DNA of 64,000 nucleotides from Gemmatimonadota bacterium (GTDB lineage Bacteria; Latescibacterota; UBA2968; UBA8231): the NCBI GenBank assembly GCA_009841115.1, contig VXML01000030.1:126438-190437 (forward strand), in the 5' to 3' direction. The notes under the pieces are model-generated. The model made no database searches. It was not told the DNA's origin and worked only from the letters and a program-made list of their open reading frames with translations. Every line of letters starts with the position of its first letter. The stretch's first letter is position 1. The translations under genes were made by a program, and so were the position numbers. This document shows positions 34,673-43,662 of this stretch, piece after piece.

Positions 34673-36358
34673 TCAGGGGAGCAGGTCCCGTCCCTCGCGC
34701 ACCGTGAGGATGCGGTCCGCCTGAATGTCGGCGAAGCGGTCAACCTGACCACTGGGCCAATGCACTGCGAGCCGCCGTACCACGCGTTCTCCTCCCAAGC
34801 CGAAATGAGCGCGGATGTCATCTTGGGCCAGAAAACTGCTGCCAGCGCGGATTTCGCGGATCTGGGTGCTAGCGCTGGTTTCGACGGTGACGATAGCACC
34901 GATCCCATCGCGGTTGCTTTCGACGCCTTGGATGCGGACGATAAGATAGTGGTTGCTAGCCGGTGAATCGTTGCGCAAAAGGGAGGGCGTCGAGTCGAGG
35001 TTGTGGACGGCAATGTCGATATCGCCATCGTTGTCGAAGTCGGCTAGGACGGCACCGCGACTCGATTCCTCAATGGCAAAACCTGGCCCGGCTGCCTCGG
35101 TGGCCTCGGTGAAACGCCCGTTGCCCGCGCTGAGGAAGAGCTGGTTGTTTTGCCGGTAGGAGGCCCCGCGCTCGAGCTGCTCGACTTGGGGATAGACGTG
35201 GCCGTTGGCCACGAAAAGGTCTTGCCAGCCGTCGTTGTCAAAGTCGGCAAAGCCCGTGCCCCAACCGACAAAGGGCCAGGTGGGGTAAATGAGGCCGGCG
35301 GTGGCGGTGACGTCTTTGAAGAAGCCACGGCCATCGTTTTGATAGAGGGTATTGTAGTCGAGGGCGAAGTTGGTGACGTAGAGGTCGAAGTCGCCGTCGT
35401 TGTCGTAATCGGCCGATGTCGCGCCCATACACGCTTGGGCATCGCCGCTTTCGAGCAAGGCCACGGCTGTTTCCAGCGCTTCCTCCGCAAAGGTGCCATT
35501 GCCCTGATTGCGGTAGAACATATTGGGACCCGCGTCGTTGGCGACGAACAGGTCTTGGTCGCCGTCGCGGTCGAAGTCGCTAAAGAGCGGGGTAAAGCCA
35601 TAGCGCTTGTAGCGATCGGTGACGCCGGCTGCTTGGGTAACATCGGTGAAGGTGCCGTCGTCTTCGTTGCGATAAAGCGCATCGGTTGCGCCGACCAGTC
35701 CGCGGGGGCCATACATGACGTTCAGGCCGCGCCACATTCCCGCGTCGGCTCCCTTGGGGACGAAGTTGACATCAAAGTCGATGTAATTCGCCACGTAGAG
35801 GTCGAGGTCGCCGTCGTTGTCGTAGTCGCTCCACGCGGCACCCGTACTCCAGCGGCCATCGTCGAGGCCAGCCAATGGGGCATGGTCGGTGAAGGTGCCG
35901 TTGCCGGCGTTCTGATAGAAGCGATTAGCGCCATAGTTGGTGACGTAGAGGTCTGGGTCGCCGTCGTTGTCGTAGTCGGCGGCCACCGCGCCCATACCCC
36001 AGCGTGCGTCATCGACGCCCGCAGTCGCGGCAACGTCTTGGAAGGTCGCATCACCGGCATTTTGGTAGAGGGCGTTGCGGGGGGCGATCTCGGGCGGAAA
36101 GCCTTCGAGGGTTGATCCGTTGACGATATAGAGGTCGAGGTCGCCGTCTTGATCGTAGTCAAAGGCGGCAAGGCTGCCGCCCTTGGCCTCGACGATGTAG
36201 CGCTTGTCAGGACTGCCGCAGGTGTTGCGCAGGGTCAGACCGGCCGGTTGGGCTACTTCCACGAAGTGAACACGGGGTAGGCTCTGCTCTGCTGGGGCGC
36301 AGGCCGTTAGAAGACAAATGAGGCCGATGCGCCACGCCGAAAAGGGATGTTCGGACAA
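34673..36358 (-). CDS. CRTAC1-like FG-GAP lipoprotein with ASPIC/UnbV domain
   Basis: This is a 561-residue protein. The N-terminus MSEHPFSAWRIGLICLLTAC is a lipoprotein signal with LTAC. About seven FG-GAP/VCBS blades follow, each with a DYDNDGDxDLYVTNY-type calcium loop. The C-terminal ASPIC/UnbV region (about 470-550) shows GIGAIVTVETSASTQIREI, GSSFLAQDDIRAHFGLG and a closing VHWPSG. Such proteins are extracellular calcium-binding propellers of unknown ligand. The strong codon periodicity of the repeats creates long antisense frames, which are not genes. It shares its orientation with the SUMF1 gene and is divergent from the glycosyltransferase operon at 36467. Confidence 0.88.
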   Translation of the reverse strand: MSEHPFSAWRIGLICLLTACAPAEQSLPRVHFVEVAQPAGLTLRNTCGSPDKRYIVEAKGGSLAAFDYDQDGDLDLYIVNGSTLEGFPPEIAPRNALYQNAGDATFQDVAATAGVDDARWGMGAVAADYDNDGDPDLYVTNYGANRFYQNAGNGTFTDHAPLAGLDDGRWSTGAAWSDYDNDGDLDLYVANYIDFDVNFVPKGADAGMWRGLNVMYGPRGLVGATDALYRNEDDGTFTDVTQAAGVTDRYKRYGFTPLFSDFDRDGDQDLFVANDAGPNMFYRNQGNGTFAEEALETAVALLESGDAQACMGATSADYDNDGDFDLYVTNFALDYNTLYQNDGRGFFKDVTATAGLIYPTWPFVGWGTGFADFDNDGWQDLFVANGHVYPQVEQLERGASYRQNNQLFLSAGNGRFTEATEAAGPGFAIEESSRGAVLADFDNDGDIDIAVHNLDSTPSLLRNDSPASNHYLIVRIQGVESNRDGIGAIVTVETSASTQIREIRAGSSFLAQDDIRAHFGLGGERVVRRLAVHWPSGQVDRFADIQADRILTVREGRDLLP

Positions 36359-36466
36359 TTTATTGGTATCTTATAGCTTCGTGGTCTGTGCCTCAAAATA
36401 CCTATATCCGCTGGGGGCCGCCAGTCAGTTGAGAGAGCGATAAGACGCGATAGAAAAGGGGACATT

Positions 36467-37660
36467 TTGCTTGGTTTTGACCAAGAGCCGCACCGGAGTT
36501 GTGGGCTGGGCCTGCTAGGGGCTGGGTTGATGTTTGGCAGCTATTGGCTGCTCTGGGGATCGGTTGATGGGTTTGTCAACGCTATCGACCACGGCGAGCA
36601 GCTCTTTGGCGATTTTCAGCGCTTCTACTATCCGATGGGCGAGGTGCTTTTTGCCGAAAAGTGGCCCGTCCGGGGATATTACTATACCTCGTTTTTTGCA
36701 TTGGGGTTGAGCCTTGTGGCACTCTTGCCGCTGGCGGCGGCGACTGTTTTGTGGGGTGGGTTGCAGGTGGGGTGGGTAGCCGTGTTCTACTATGTATCGG
36801 GCCGCTATTTGCTCGGCCTTTCCGCTCGGGACATGCTGGTTTATTGGTTGTTGTTGCTGGCTTCCTTCCCCTTGTTGCACAATTTCAAATGGGGGCAGGT
36901 CAGCGTGTTGGTGACGCTTGGCGTTGTGGCGGCGTTTGCGTTGCACCAGCGGGGCCGGAGCGCGCTAGGGGGGATCGCGTTGGCGCTGGTCACCTGCATC
37001 AAGTACTATCCCGGCGCATTTGTCGTCTATTTTCTTATTCGCCGCGACGGGCGCTTCCTCGCGGCTTTCGGCATCGGCCTGTTGGGGTTTTACTGCCTGC
37101 TGCCAGCCACGTTGTTGGGCCTTGGGGATTGGTGGTATTTCGAGCGCGCATCCGCGCAATCGCTGCCGGAGGCGGCGCGGCTCCTCCGCGATTTTAATAC
37201 CCAGTACTTTGTCCATGTGCTCAACCGCTGGGGGCAGCCGTTGGGGTATCGCCTCGGAGAATCGACGCTCGATGTGCTGCGGCTTGCAGGGGTGCTGGTC
37301 TTTTGCGCCAACTGCGTTGTGGTGTGGTGGTTGCACAGGCGAGAAATCGCGCATCGGGAGGCGCTATCCGCCGCGGCGCTCTTTCTCGCCTTGCCGTTTG
37401 TGGTGCAGACTTCGTGGCCCCACTACTTCGTCTTCTTACCCTTTTGCCAAGCGGCGTTGTGGATGGCACTCAGCGACGCTCGGGCGCATTGGCTGTGGCG
37501 AGTACCGGTTGTGTGTTCGGCGGTGCTGGCGAGTGGGTACTGCTTTGCCTTGTTTCCAAGTTGGCGGTTGTACAATGGGGTGGGTGTGTTGTGGGTGGCC
37601 GATGCGGCCCTGTTGTGTGCGCTCTATGCTTTGGCCCTACGGCGAGGATTGCGCCAGTGA
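36467..37660 (+). CDS. GT87-like (DUF2029) polytopic glycosyltransferase
   Basis: This is a 397-residue membrane protein with about ten hydrophobic segments. The GT87 signature region is visible: HNFKWGQVSVLVTLGVV, GGIALALVTCIKYYPGAF and VVYFLIRRDGR. An acidic pair near the N-terminus (FGDFQRFYYP) fits the catalytic Asp of GT-C enzymes using polyprenyl-phosphate sugars. The start is TTG 36467 behind AAGGGGA; a later ATG at 36530 is less likely because it would cut the first membrane segment. The stop overlaps the next gene's GTG as GTGA, so the two are translationally coupled. Confidence 0.78.
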   Translation: MLGFDQEPHRSCGLGLLGAGLMFGSYWLLWGSVDGFVNAIDHGEQLFGDFQRFYYPMGEVLFAEKWPVRGYYYTSFFALGLSLVALLPLAAATVLWGGLQVGWVAVFYYVSGRYLLGLSARDMLVYWLLLLASFPLLHNFKWGQVSVLVTLGVVAAFALHQRGRSALGGIALALVTCIKYYPGAFVVYFLIRRDGRFLAAFGIGLLGFYCLLPATLLGLGDWWYFERASAQSLPEAARLLRDFNTQYFVHVLNRWGQPLGYRLGESTLDVLRLAGVLVFCANCVVVWWLHRREIAHREALSAAALFLALPFVVQTSWPHYFVFLPFCQAALWMALSDARAHWLWRVPVVCSAVLASGYCFALFPSWRLYNGVGVLWVADAALLCALYALALRRGLRQ

Positions 37661-39426
37661 TTCGTCTATTGCTGCTACTGGTGGTCTGCGCCGCCTGCAA
37701 GCCTGCACCACCGGCCATTCCTGGTCCGTTCCGGGTGGTCGAGGATGCGGGTCTCGATTTTACCTACACCAACGGCGCGGCGGGCGATTACTTTCTCATT
37801 GAGACCATGGGGGCTGGCGGAGCTTTTCTCGACTACGATCAAGATGGCTGGCTCGACATCTACTTGGTGGATGGATTCGACTTGTCGCATCTGCGCGGCC
37901 AGTACCCGCCGATCAATCTCAGCTACCGCGACGAGACCCACTACTGGGTGGAAAAAGACTACCGGCCTGCCCTTAGCTTCAAGGGCCTAGTGGATGAGAG
38001 TGCGTACCAAGTTGCCCCGGCTACTACTGACTCACCTAGGGGAAATAGACTTTACCGCAACGAGGGGGACGGGACGTTTCGCGAGGTAGCAGGTGCGGCC
38101 GGAGCGGGCGATACTGGCTATGGCATGGGCGTGGCCGTCGGCGACTTTGACGCGGATGGCGACCCCGATCTCTACGTCACTAACTACGGTCCCAACGTCC
38201 TGTATCGCAACGACGGTGGCGCGTTTGTCGATGTTACTGAAAAAGCTGGCGTGGGAGATCCGCGCTGGAGCACCAGTGCCCTGTTCTTCGACTTTGACGC
38301 GGATGGCGACCTCGACCTCTACGCGGCCAATTACCTCGACTTCTACCCGGCCAACAACCGCGTTTGCGGCGGCACTATCACCCCCAAGCGCCGCCGCAAA
38401 GAGCTGCTAAAAATTCCCTTTGCACTGCGCACCTATTGCAGCCCGCGCCGCTACAATGGCGTCCCGGATGTGCTCTACCGCAACGATGGCGCTACCTTTG
38501 TCGATGTCACCGAACAGGCGGGGGTCTTCAACCGCTTTGGCAAGGGCTTGGGGGTGCTGGCTGGCGACATTGACGCGGATGGCGACCTCGACCTCTACGT
38601 GGCCAATGACGGAGTCCGCAATGCGCTCTATCGCAACGACGGCGGCACCTTCGTCGATATCGCGCTCACTGCTGGGGCCGCGTACAATGGCAACGGCCAA
38701 GCTGAGGCCGGCATGGGCGTGGCTGCTGGCGACGTTGACGCGGATGGCGACCCGGACCTTTTCGTCACCAACTTCTCGCGCGAGAGCAATACGCTCTACC
38801 GCAACGACGGTGCGCTCCGCTTCACCGACAGTGGGGCCACTATCGGCCTCGCCGACCCGAGCCTGCGTCCCTTGGGTTTTGGCACGCTGTTTTTCGACGC
38901 GGACAACGACGCCGACCTCGACCTTTTCGTTGCCAACGGGCATGTCATGGACCGGATTCAGCTCCTCGAAGAAGACCTCCGCTACGCCCAACCCGACCAG
39001 CTTTTCGCCAATAGCGGCGGCCAGTTCCGCGACGTGTCGGCGGCGGCTGGCCCGGCCTTTGCTCGGATTGCGGTCTCGCGTGGCGCAGCGTATGGCGATT
39101 ACGACGCGGATGGCGACCTCGACTTGTTGGTCACCCACGCCAGCGGTCCGGCGGCCCTCTACCGCAACGACCTGCCGCCTCGTTCTCATTGGCTCTTGAT
39201 GGAGGGCCTAGTGGCCGGTGCCCGCGTCCGCCTGCTGTGCGATGGCCACCAGCAGACGCGGACCGTCACCGCTGGCGGCAGCTACCTGTCGGCCAGCGAT
39301 CCGCGCCTCCACTTTGGCTTGGGGACTTGCGCCCGCGTAGAGCATCTTGAAATCCGCTGGCCGGATGGTGCGCGGGACGACTACTACGACTTGGCTGCCG
39401 ACCAAGTATTCCACAGCGGACGATGA
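37657..39426 (+). CDS. CRTAC1-like FG-GAP protein with ASPIC/UnbV domain (second copy)
   Basis: This is a 589-residue protein. The GTG at 37657 overlaps the upstream stop (GTGA) with GAGGA 8 bases before it, and yields the signal MIRLLLLLVVCAAC with a probable lipid-attached Cys. Repeated DxDADGDxDLYVxNY blades run through the chain, with a Cys-containing insert (NRVCGGTITPKRRRKELLK...YCSP). The C-terminal ASPIC/UnbV part includes GGSYLSASDPRLHFGLG and LEIRWPDG. It is a paralog of the minus-strand gene at 34673 but uses Ala where that one uses Asn in the loops. It lies between two GT-C glycosyltransferases with overlapping stops, implying a joint role. Confidence 0.85.
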   Translation: MIRLLLLLVVCAACKPAPPAIPGPFRVVEDAGLDFTYTNGAAGDYFLIETMGAGGAFLDYDQDGWLDIYLVDGFDLSHLRGQYPPINLSYRDETHYWVEKDYRPALSFKGLVDESAYQVAPATTDSPRGNRLYRNEGDGTFREVAGAAGAGDTGYGMGVAVGDFDADGDPDLYVTNYGPNVLYRNDGGAFVDVTEKAGVGDPRWSTSALFFDFDADGDLDLYAANYLDFYPANNRVCGGTITPKRRRKELLKIPFALRTYCSPRRYNGVPDVLYRNDGATFVDVTEQAGVFNRFGKGLGVLAGDIDADGDLDLYVANDGVRNALYRNDGGTFVDIALTAGAAYNGNGQAEAGMGVAAGDVDADGDPDLFVTNFSRESNTLYRNDGALRFTDSGATIGLADPSLRPLGFGTLFFDADNDADLDLFVANGHVMDRIQLLEEDLRYAQPDQLFANSGGQFRDVSAAAGPAFARIAVSRGAAYGDYDADGDLDLLVTHASGPAALYRNDLPPRSHWLLMEGLVAGARVRLLCDGHQQTRTVTAGGSYLSASDPRLHFGLGTCARVEHLEIRWPDGARDDYYDLAADQVFHSGR

Positions 39427-41021
39427 ACCAGCGCGAACGCCTGCTCTACGCCCTGATCCTGCTGTTGGCTGGCGCTGTGCTCTGCTATGGCTGGAAGCTG
39501 TACTGGTTCCTCACGGACGATGCCTACATTTCCTTTCGCTATGTAAGCAACTGGGATTTGGGCCACGGCTTGGTGTGGAACCCGCCCCCGTTTCGCCCGG
39601 TCGAAGGCTACACCAATTTTCTGTGGATCGTCCTGCTGTATGGGGTCTGGCAGGTCTTGGCCGTCGATCCTCCCGCAGCGGCTAACTATCTCGCCTTGTG
39701 TTTTGCCTTGTGCTCGCTGTACATCACGGCGCAGATGCTGCTGCGCTTGCCTTGGTCGCCTAGGCTGCGCCCCTATCGCTTGGTCTTCCTCGCCCTCTTG
39801 CTGCTCGCGGTGGTCACCAACCGCACCTTCTTGGCTTGGAGCAGTTCGGGCTTGGAAACGGCGCTGTTTGGTTGCACGGTCCTCGCTTGGACCTGGGCTT
39901 GCGCTTTTGTTGCTCCTAGCCACCGGAAGTGGCCCTTAGTTATTTCCGCTGCCGCTGCCGGGATCTATCTGACGCGCCCGGATGGCTTGCTTTTCCTCGG
40001 GGCCACTGCGGTTGCGCTCTTTTGGGCTTGGCGCACTGGCTGCTATCCCGCTCGACGGCTCGCCCAAGCCTGGCCCCTGCTGGCCGCGCCGCTGCACATA
40101 GTCTGGCGTCAGAGCTTGTACGGCGAATGGCTGCCCAATACCTATTACGCCAAAGCCGTTGGCGCTTGGCCGGCCAGCGGCTTCCGCTACGTGCTCTCTT
40201 TTGTCCTCGAATACGCCCTGTGGACGTGGGGGCTGCTTTTGGTCTATGTGCTATGGAAAAAGAAGGGGGCGCTCAGGCTGTCTTGGAATGGGCTGCTGGC
40301 CGCGCTCGCACTGTGCGGACACGCTGCGTACTACACGTTCGTCCACGGTGGAGACCACTTTGAATACCGGATTTACGCGCACTTGGTGCCTTTGTGCTAC
40401 CTCGCCTTTGCGTGGTGCCTAAACGCCGTGGGGGTCCAACCGAAAAAAGCGCTTGCGGCGCTCGGCCTCGCGGTTGTGCTCTCTTGGCCGGTTCCTTGGA
40501 TCCATTGGTCCCAGACTCACCACATCGCCAGCCGCGGCCAGACTTTGCAACTCAAAGTGCCCGTGGCCCCGCACTTTCCCGCCCCAATTCGCTGGTATGC
40601 CGCTGCTTTTGACGATTTGCAATTTTGGCTCATCGACCGCTTCGTCTGCATTCGCCACCAAGAGCACAAAGCCAACGCGCAATTTCTCGCTGGGATGTTT
40701 CCTCCGCGTGCTCAGGGTCAGTTTCTGCCCGCGGCCGACTATCCGGTTTTTTTCTTTCCCGCCATTGGCATTCCGGCCTGGCGTCTGCCGCACATCAACA
40801 TCCTCGACGTTCACGGCCTCAACGACTACGTCATCGCCCGCACGCCCCCTGAGCCGACCGCCGAGCGCATGATGGCCCACGAGCGCACGCCGCCAGCCGG
40901 TTATGTAGAGTGCTTCCAGCCCAACGTCCGCCTCGTCGCCCCTGGGCAAGTTAAAGTGTTCCCCCGCGCGCTCTCAGCCGAGCAAATTGCCGATTGCGAG
41001 ACGCGCTGGGCGGCCCGTTAG
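39423..41021 (+). CDS. GT39-like (PMT/ArnT-type) polytopic glycosyltransferase
   Basis: This is a 532-residue membrane protein whose ATG overlaps the upstream stop as ATGA. Near the N-terminus is TDDAYISFRYVSN followed by GHGLVWNPPPFRPVEGYTN, the first periplasmic loop with acidic catalytic residues seen in GT-C enzymes (PMT/ArnT and mycobacterial AftB-like groups). About nine further hydrophobic segments follow, then a soluble periplasmic C-terminal domain of about 150 residues. It would transfer a sugar from a polyprenyl-phosphate donor to a lipid, glycan or protein. The overlap with the CRTAC1-like gene makes that lipoprotein a candidate acceptor or partner, which is inference. Confidence 0.75.
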   Translation: MNQRERLLYALILLLAGAVLCYGWKLYWFLTDDAYISFRYVSNWDLGHGLVWNPPPFRPVEGYTNFLWIVLLYGVWQVLAVDPPAAANYLALCFALCSLYITAQMLLRLPWSPRLRPYRLVFLALLLLAVVTNRTFLAWSSSGLETALFGCTVLAWTWACAFVAPSHRKWPLVISAAAAGIYLTRPDGLLFLGATAVALFWAWRTGCYPARRLAQAWPLLAAPLHIVWRQSLYGEWLPNTYYAKAVGAWPASGFRYVLSFVLEYALWTWGLLLVYVLWKKKGALRLSWNGLLAALALCGHAAYYTFVHGGDHFEYRIYAHLVPLCYLAFAWCLNAVGVQPKKALAALGLAVVLSWPVPWIHWSQTHHIASRGQTLQLKVPVAPHFPAPIRWYAAAFDDLQFWLIDRFVCIRHQEHKANAQFLAGMFPPRAQGQFLPAADYPVFFFPAIGIPAWRLPHINILDVHGLNDYVIARTPPEPTAERMMAHERTPPAGYVECFQPNVRLVAPGQVKVFPRALSAEQIADCETRWAAR

Positions 41022-41080
41022 GTACTCTCACCTTCTGGGTACAGGTTTAGATAGCATTCGTAAGTGGGCCAAATTGGGAA

Positions 41081-41111
41081 TTGGCTCAAGAGGTGTGGGG
41101 ATGGTTATATT
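41081..41111 (+). promoter_or_regulatory. Possible sigma70-type promoter for the sugar ABC transporter
   Basis: TTGGCT (41081-41086) and TATATT (41106-41111) are 19 bases apart, ahead of AAGGAGAG and the ATG at 41135. The spacing is longer than ideal and the -35 is imperfect. It is the best candidate in the 113-base gap between the glycosyltransferase operon and the transporter genes. Confidence 0.3.
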
Positions 41112-41134
41112 GAAAGGCCGAAAGGAGAGCCTAC

Positions 41135-42148
41135 ATGCGCCTACTACTAATTTGGATTGCCGCGCTTGTTGTCGCTAGCTGCGGCGGATCCGGCGAATCG
41201 GGCGACGAGCCCACGGAGAAGAAAATCGTTTGGTACGCCCTGATGGTGCATCCTTATGTCGAAGAGGTGCAAAAAGGGGTGATCGGCTATGAGCGCGACA
41301 CTGGGATCAAGATCAAGCGCCAGATCGGCCAAAACTGGACCCAAGACAACGAAAACGCCAACGTCGAGCCGCTGGCCGCCCAAGGCTACAAAGGCTTCTC
41401 GCTCTACCCAGCCGACGCCAGCGCCGCCAACGGACTCTACGAGGAATTGGTGCAAAATGGGGCCTATGTCGTCAGCTATGGAGCGCCGACGACGCTGCCG
41501 ACGCCCGCTTCGTTTTGCGTGGCGACCGATGTCAAGCAGGCGGCGATGGAGGCCACTGAGGCGCTAATCGGCTTTATGGACGGCAAGGGCAACATCCTCA
41601 ACGTGCTCGAACTGGTCGAAGACCCCAATACCATCTTGCGCAAAGAAGGCGTCGAGGCAGCGGTAGCCAAATATCCAGAGGTCCAGATCATTCAGGAAAT
41701 CGCCGGCATGGAGTCGATTGAGACCAGCACGGCCAAAATCCAGGATGCACTCTCGGCGCGGATCGAGGAGATCGACGGCGTGATTTGCACGGGGTACACG
41801 CCGACCGTGGCCGCAGCGACCATTCTGTCGGAGTGGAACCAAACCCCGGACAACAAGCGCATCCACTTCGTCGGCATTGACACGGACTCGGTGGTGCTCG
41901 ACGCGATCCGCCAGGGGGCCATCGACGCGACCGTCTCGCAAAACCCCTATGGCCACGGCTACATCACGTGCGCCCTTCTGAGCTATCTGCTCGATGGCTG
42001 GCAGGCCAATCCCGACCGCTACTTCATCAACTCGGGCACGGTGCTGGTGACTAAGGACAACGTCGATACCTTTGAGGACGAGGTCAGGGCCATCACCGCG
42101 CAGATTATGGGCGAGTTGGAGACCAAGTATCTCAGCCCGCCCCGCTGA
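41135..42148 (+). CDS. Sugar ABC transporter substrate-binding lipoprotein (CUT2/RbsB-like)
   Basis: This is a 337-residue lipoprotein; VASC in MRLLLIWIAALVVASC gives the lipidated Cys at residue 16. AAGGAGAG precedes ATG 41135. The periplasmic-binding-protein type I fold is recognisable: IVWYALMVHPYVEEVQKG at strand 1, GYKGFSLYPADASAANG (the usual region before the hinge), GVICTGYTPTVAAA, and VGIDTDSVVLDAIRQGAI. It delivers a monosaccharide or related ligand to the permease downstream. The ATPase gene follows 3 bases after the stop. The ligand cannot be named from sequence. Confidence 0.88.
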   Translation: MRLLLIWIAALVVASCGGSGESGDEPTEKKIVWYALMVHPYVEEVQKGVIGYERDTGIKIKRQIGQNWTQDNENANVEPLAAQGYKGFSLYPADASAANGLYEELVQNGAYVVSYGAPTTLPTPASFCVATDVKQAAMEATEALIGFMDGKGNILNVLELVEDPNTILRKEGVEAAVAKYPEVQIIQEIAGMESIETSTAKIQDALSARIEEIDGVICTGYTPTVAAATILSEWNQTPDNKRIHFVGIDTDSVVLDAIRQGAIDATVSQNPYGHGYITCALLSYLLDGWQANPDRYFINSGTVLVTKDNVDTFEDEVRAITAQIMGELETKYLSPPR

Positions 42149-42151
42149 TTC

Positions 42152-43660
42152 GTGCTCGAACTGCAATCCATCAGCAAGAGCTTCCCCGGCGTCCGGGCAC
42201 TAGACGACGTGTCGCTCTCGTTCCAGCCGGGCCAGATCCACGCTCTAGTCGGCGAAAACGGCGCTGGCAAGAGCACCCTGCTCAAAATCGTCACTGGGAT
42301 CTACCAGCCCGACGCCGGGCAGATGCTTTTCGACGGAGCGCCGCTGCGCGTGCGCAACTGCCGCGACTGTCTCGACCGAGGCATTGGCTTGGTCCACCAA
42401 GAAATCCAGGTAGTGGCCGAGGCCAGCGTCGCCGAGAACATCATGCTCGACAAGTTAGACGCCTTCAGCCGCTGGGGCCGCCTCGACTGGCCGCGGCTCG
42501 ACGATCAGGCGCGGGCCGCAATGGCGCGGGTTGGGCTGGACATTGACCCGCAAGCGCCCATTGGCGATTTGAGCGCGGCGCACAAGCAACTTGTGCAGAT
42601 TGCCCGGGTGCTGTCGGCCGAGGCGCGGGTCCTGCTGTTAGACGAGCCGACGTCGTCGCTTACCGAGCACGAAGCGGCCCGCCTGTTTGACATTTTGCAC
42701 CAATTGCAGGAGACGGGCGTGGCCATTGTCTTTGTCTCGCACAAGTTCGACGAGGTCTATCAGATCGGCGACCAAGTCAGCGTGTTGCGAGACGGGCGAC
42801 ACGTGGGCACGAGAGAGCTGGCCGGGTTGCCGCGCGCCGAGTTGATCGAGATGATGATCGGTCGGCGGGCGGAGACGGTTTCGTTTGGTATGCCGGTGGT
42901 GGACAGGGCGCGGGAGGTGCTCAGGGTTGAGGAGTTATACGCATCGGGTCAGGCACACGAAGTGAGCTTTTCGCTTTACGCTGGCGAGATTTTGGGTTTG
43001 TACGGCTTGGTGGGAGCCGGGCGCACTGAGCTGGCGCGGCTGCTGGTCGGGGCCGAGCAGGCTGAACGCGGTGCCGTCTATATCCACGGGACCAAAGCGC
43101 GGATCGGCTCGGTGGCCGATAGCCTGTACAAGTACAGCATGGGCTATGTAACCGAAAACCGCAAAGAAGAGGGCTTGCTGCTGGAATCAGCCGTGCGGAC
43201 CAATCTCGGCATTACTATATGGGAGCGGATCGTCGGCAAATTCACTCGCCGGATCGACGACCGAGCGGAGACCCAAGCCGCGCAGGCGCTGATCGCGGCG
43301 CTGGATATTCGCACGACGGGTTTGGAGCAGGAGGTAAACCACCTCAGCGGCGGCAATCAGCAGAAGGTCAGCTTGGGCAAGTGGCTGGCCGCAGGCTGCG
43401 ACATCTTGATCGTCGATGAGCCGACCGTCGGGGTGGATATCCAAGCCAAGGCACAGATTCACCGCTTGCTCTGGGACTTGGCGGCCAAAGAAGGCAAGGC
43501 CATCATTTTGATCTCGTCGGACATGCCGGAGATCATCGGCTTGGCCGGGCGGATTCTCGTCTTTAAGGACAAGCAGATCGTCCACGAGATCGCCGAGATC
43601 CACGAGCAGGGCTTGAGCTACGATGCGATAAGCCGCCGCATCGGCCTGCATCTGAATTGA
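42152..43660 (+). CDS. Sugar ABC transporter ATP-binding protein (RbsA/MglA-like, two NBDs)
   Basis: This is a 502-residue duplicated ATPase with GTG start at 42152. The first domain has Walker A GENGAGKST, an unusual signature LSAAHKQLVQIAR, and Walker B VLLLDEPTSSLTEHE. The second has a degenerate Walker A (GLVGAGRTE), the normal signature LSGGNQQKVSLGKWL, and ILIVDEPTVGVDIQ. This asymmetry is normal for CUT2 sugar importers, where only one site is fully active. It lies between the binding protein and the permease, spaced 3 and 2 bases, in one operon. Confidence 0.92.
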   Translation: MLELQSISKSFPGVRALDDVSLSFQPGQIHALVGENGAGKSTLLKIVTGIYQPDAGQMLFDGAPLRVRNCRDCLDRGIGLVHQEIQVVAEASVAENIMLDKLDAFSRWGRLDWPRLDDQARAAMARVGLDIDPQAPIGDLSAAHKQLVQIARVLSAEARVLLLDEPTSSLTEHEAARLFDILHQLQETGVAIVFVSHKFDEVYQIGDQVSVLRDGRHVGTRELAGLPRAELIEMMIGRRAETVSFGMPVVDRAREVLRVEELYASGQAHEVSFSLYAGEILGLYGLVGAGRTELARLLVGAEQAERGAVYIHGTKARIGSVADSLYKYSMGYVTENRKEEGLLLESAVRTNLGITIWERIVGKFTRRIDDRAETQAAQALIAALDIRTTGLEQEVNHLSGGNQQKVSLGKWLAAGCDILIVDEPTVGVDIQAKAQIHRLLWDLAAKEGKAIILISSDMPEIIGLAGRILVFKDKQIVHEIAEIHEQGLSYDAISRRIGLHLN

Positions 43661-43662
43661 CT

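Noticed and set aside
35150..36115. Long plus-strand open frame (321 codons) opposite the CRTAC1-like gene
   Set aside because: It is an antisense shadow created by the repeated Asp-Asn-Gly codons of the propeller loops. Its translation is a monotonous Val/Glu repeat with no family signature.
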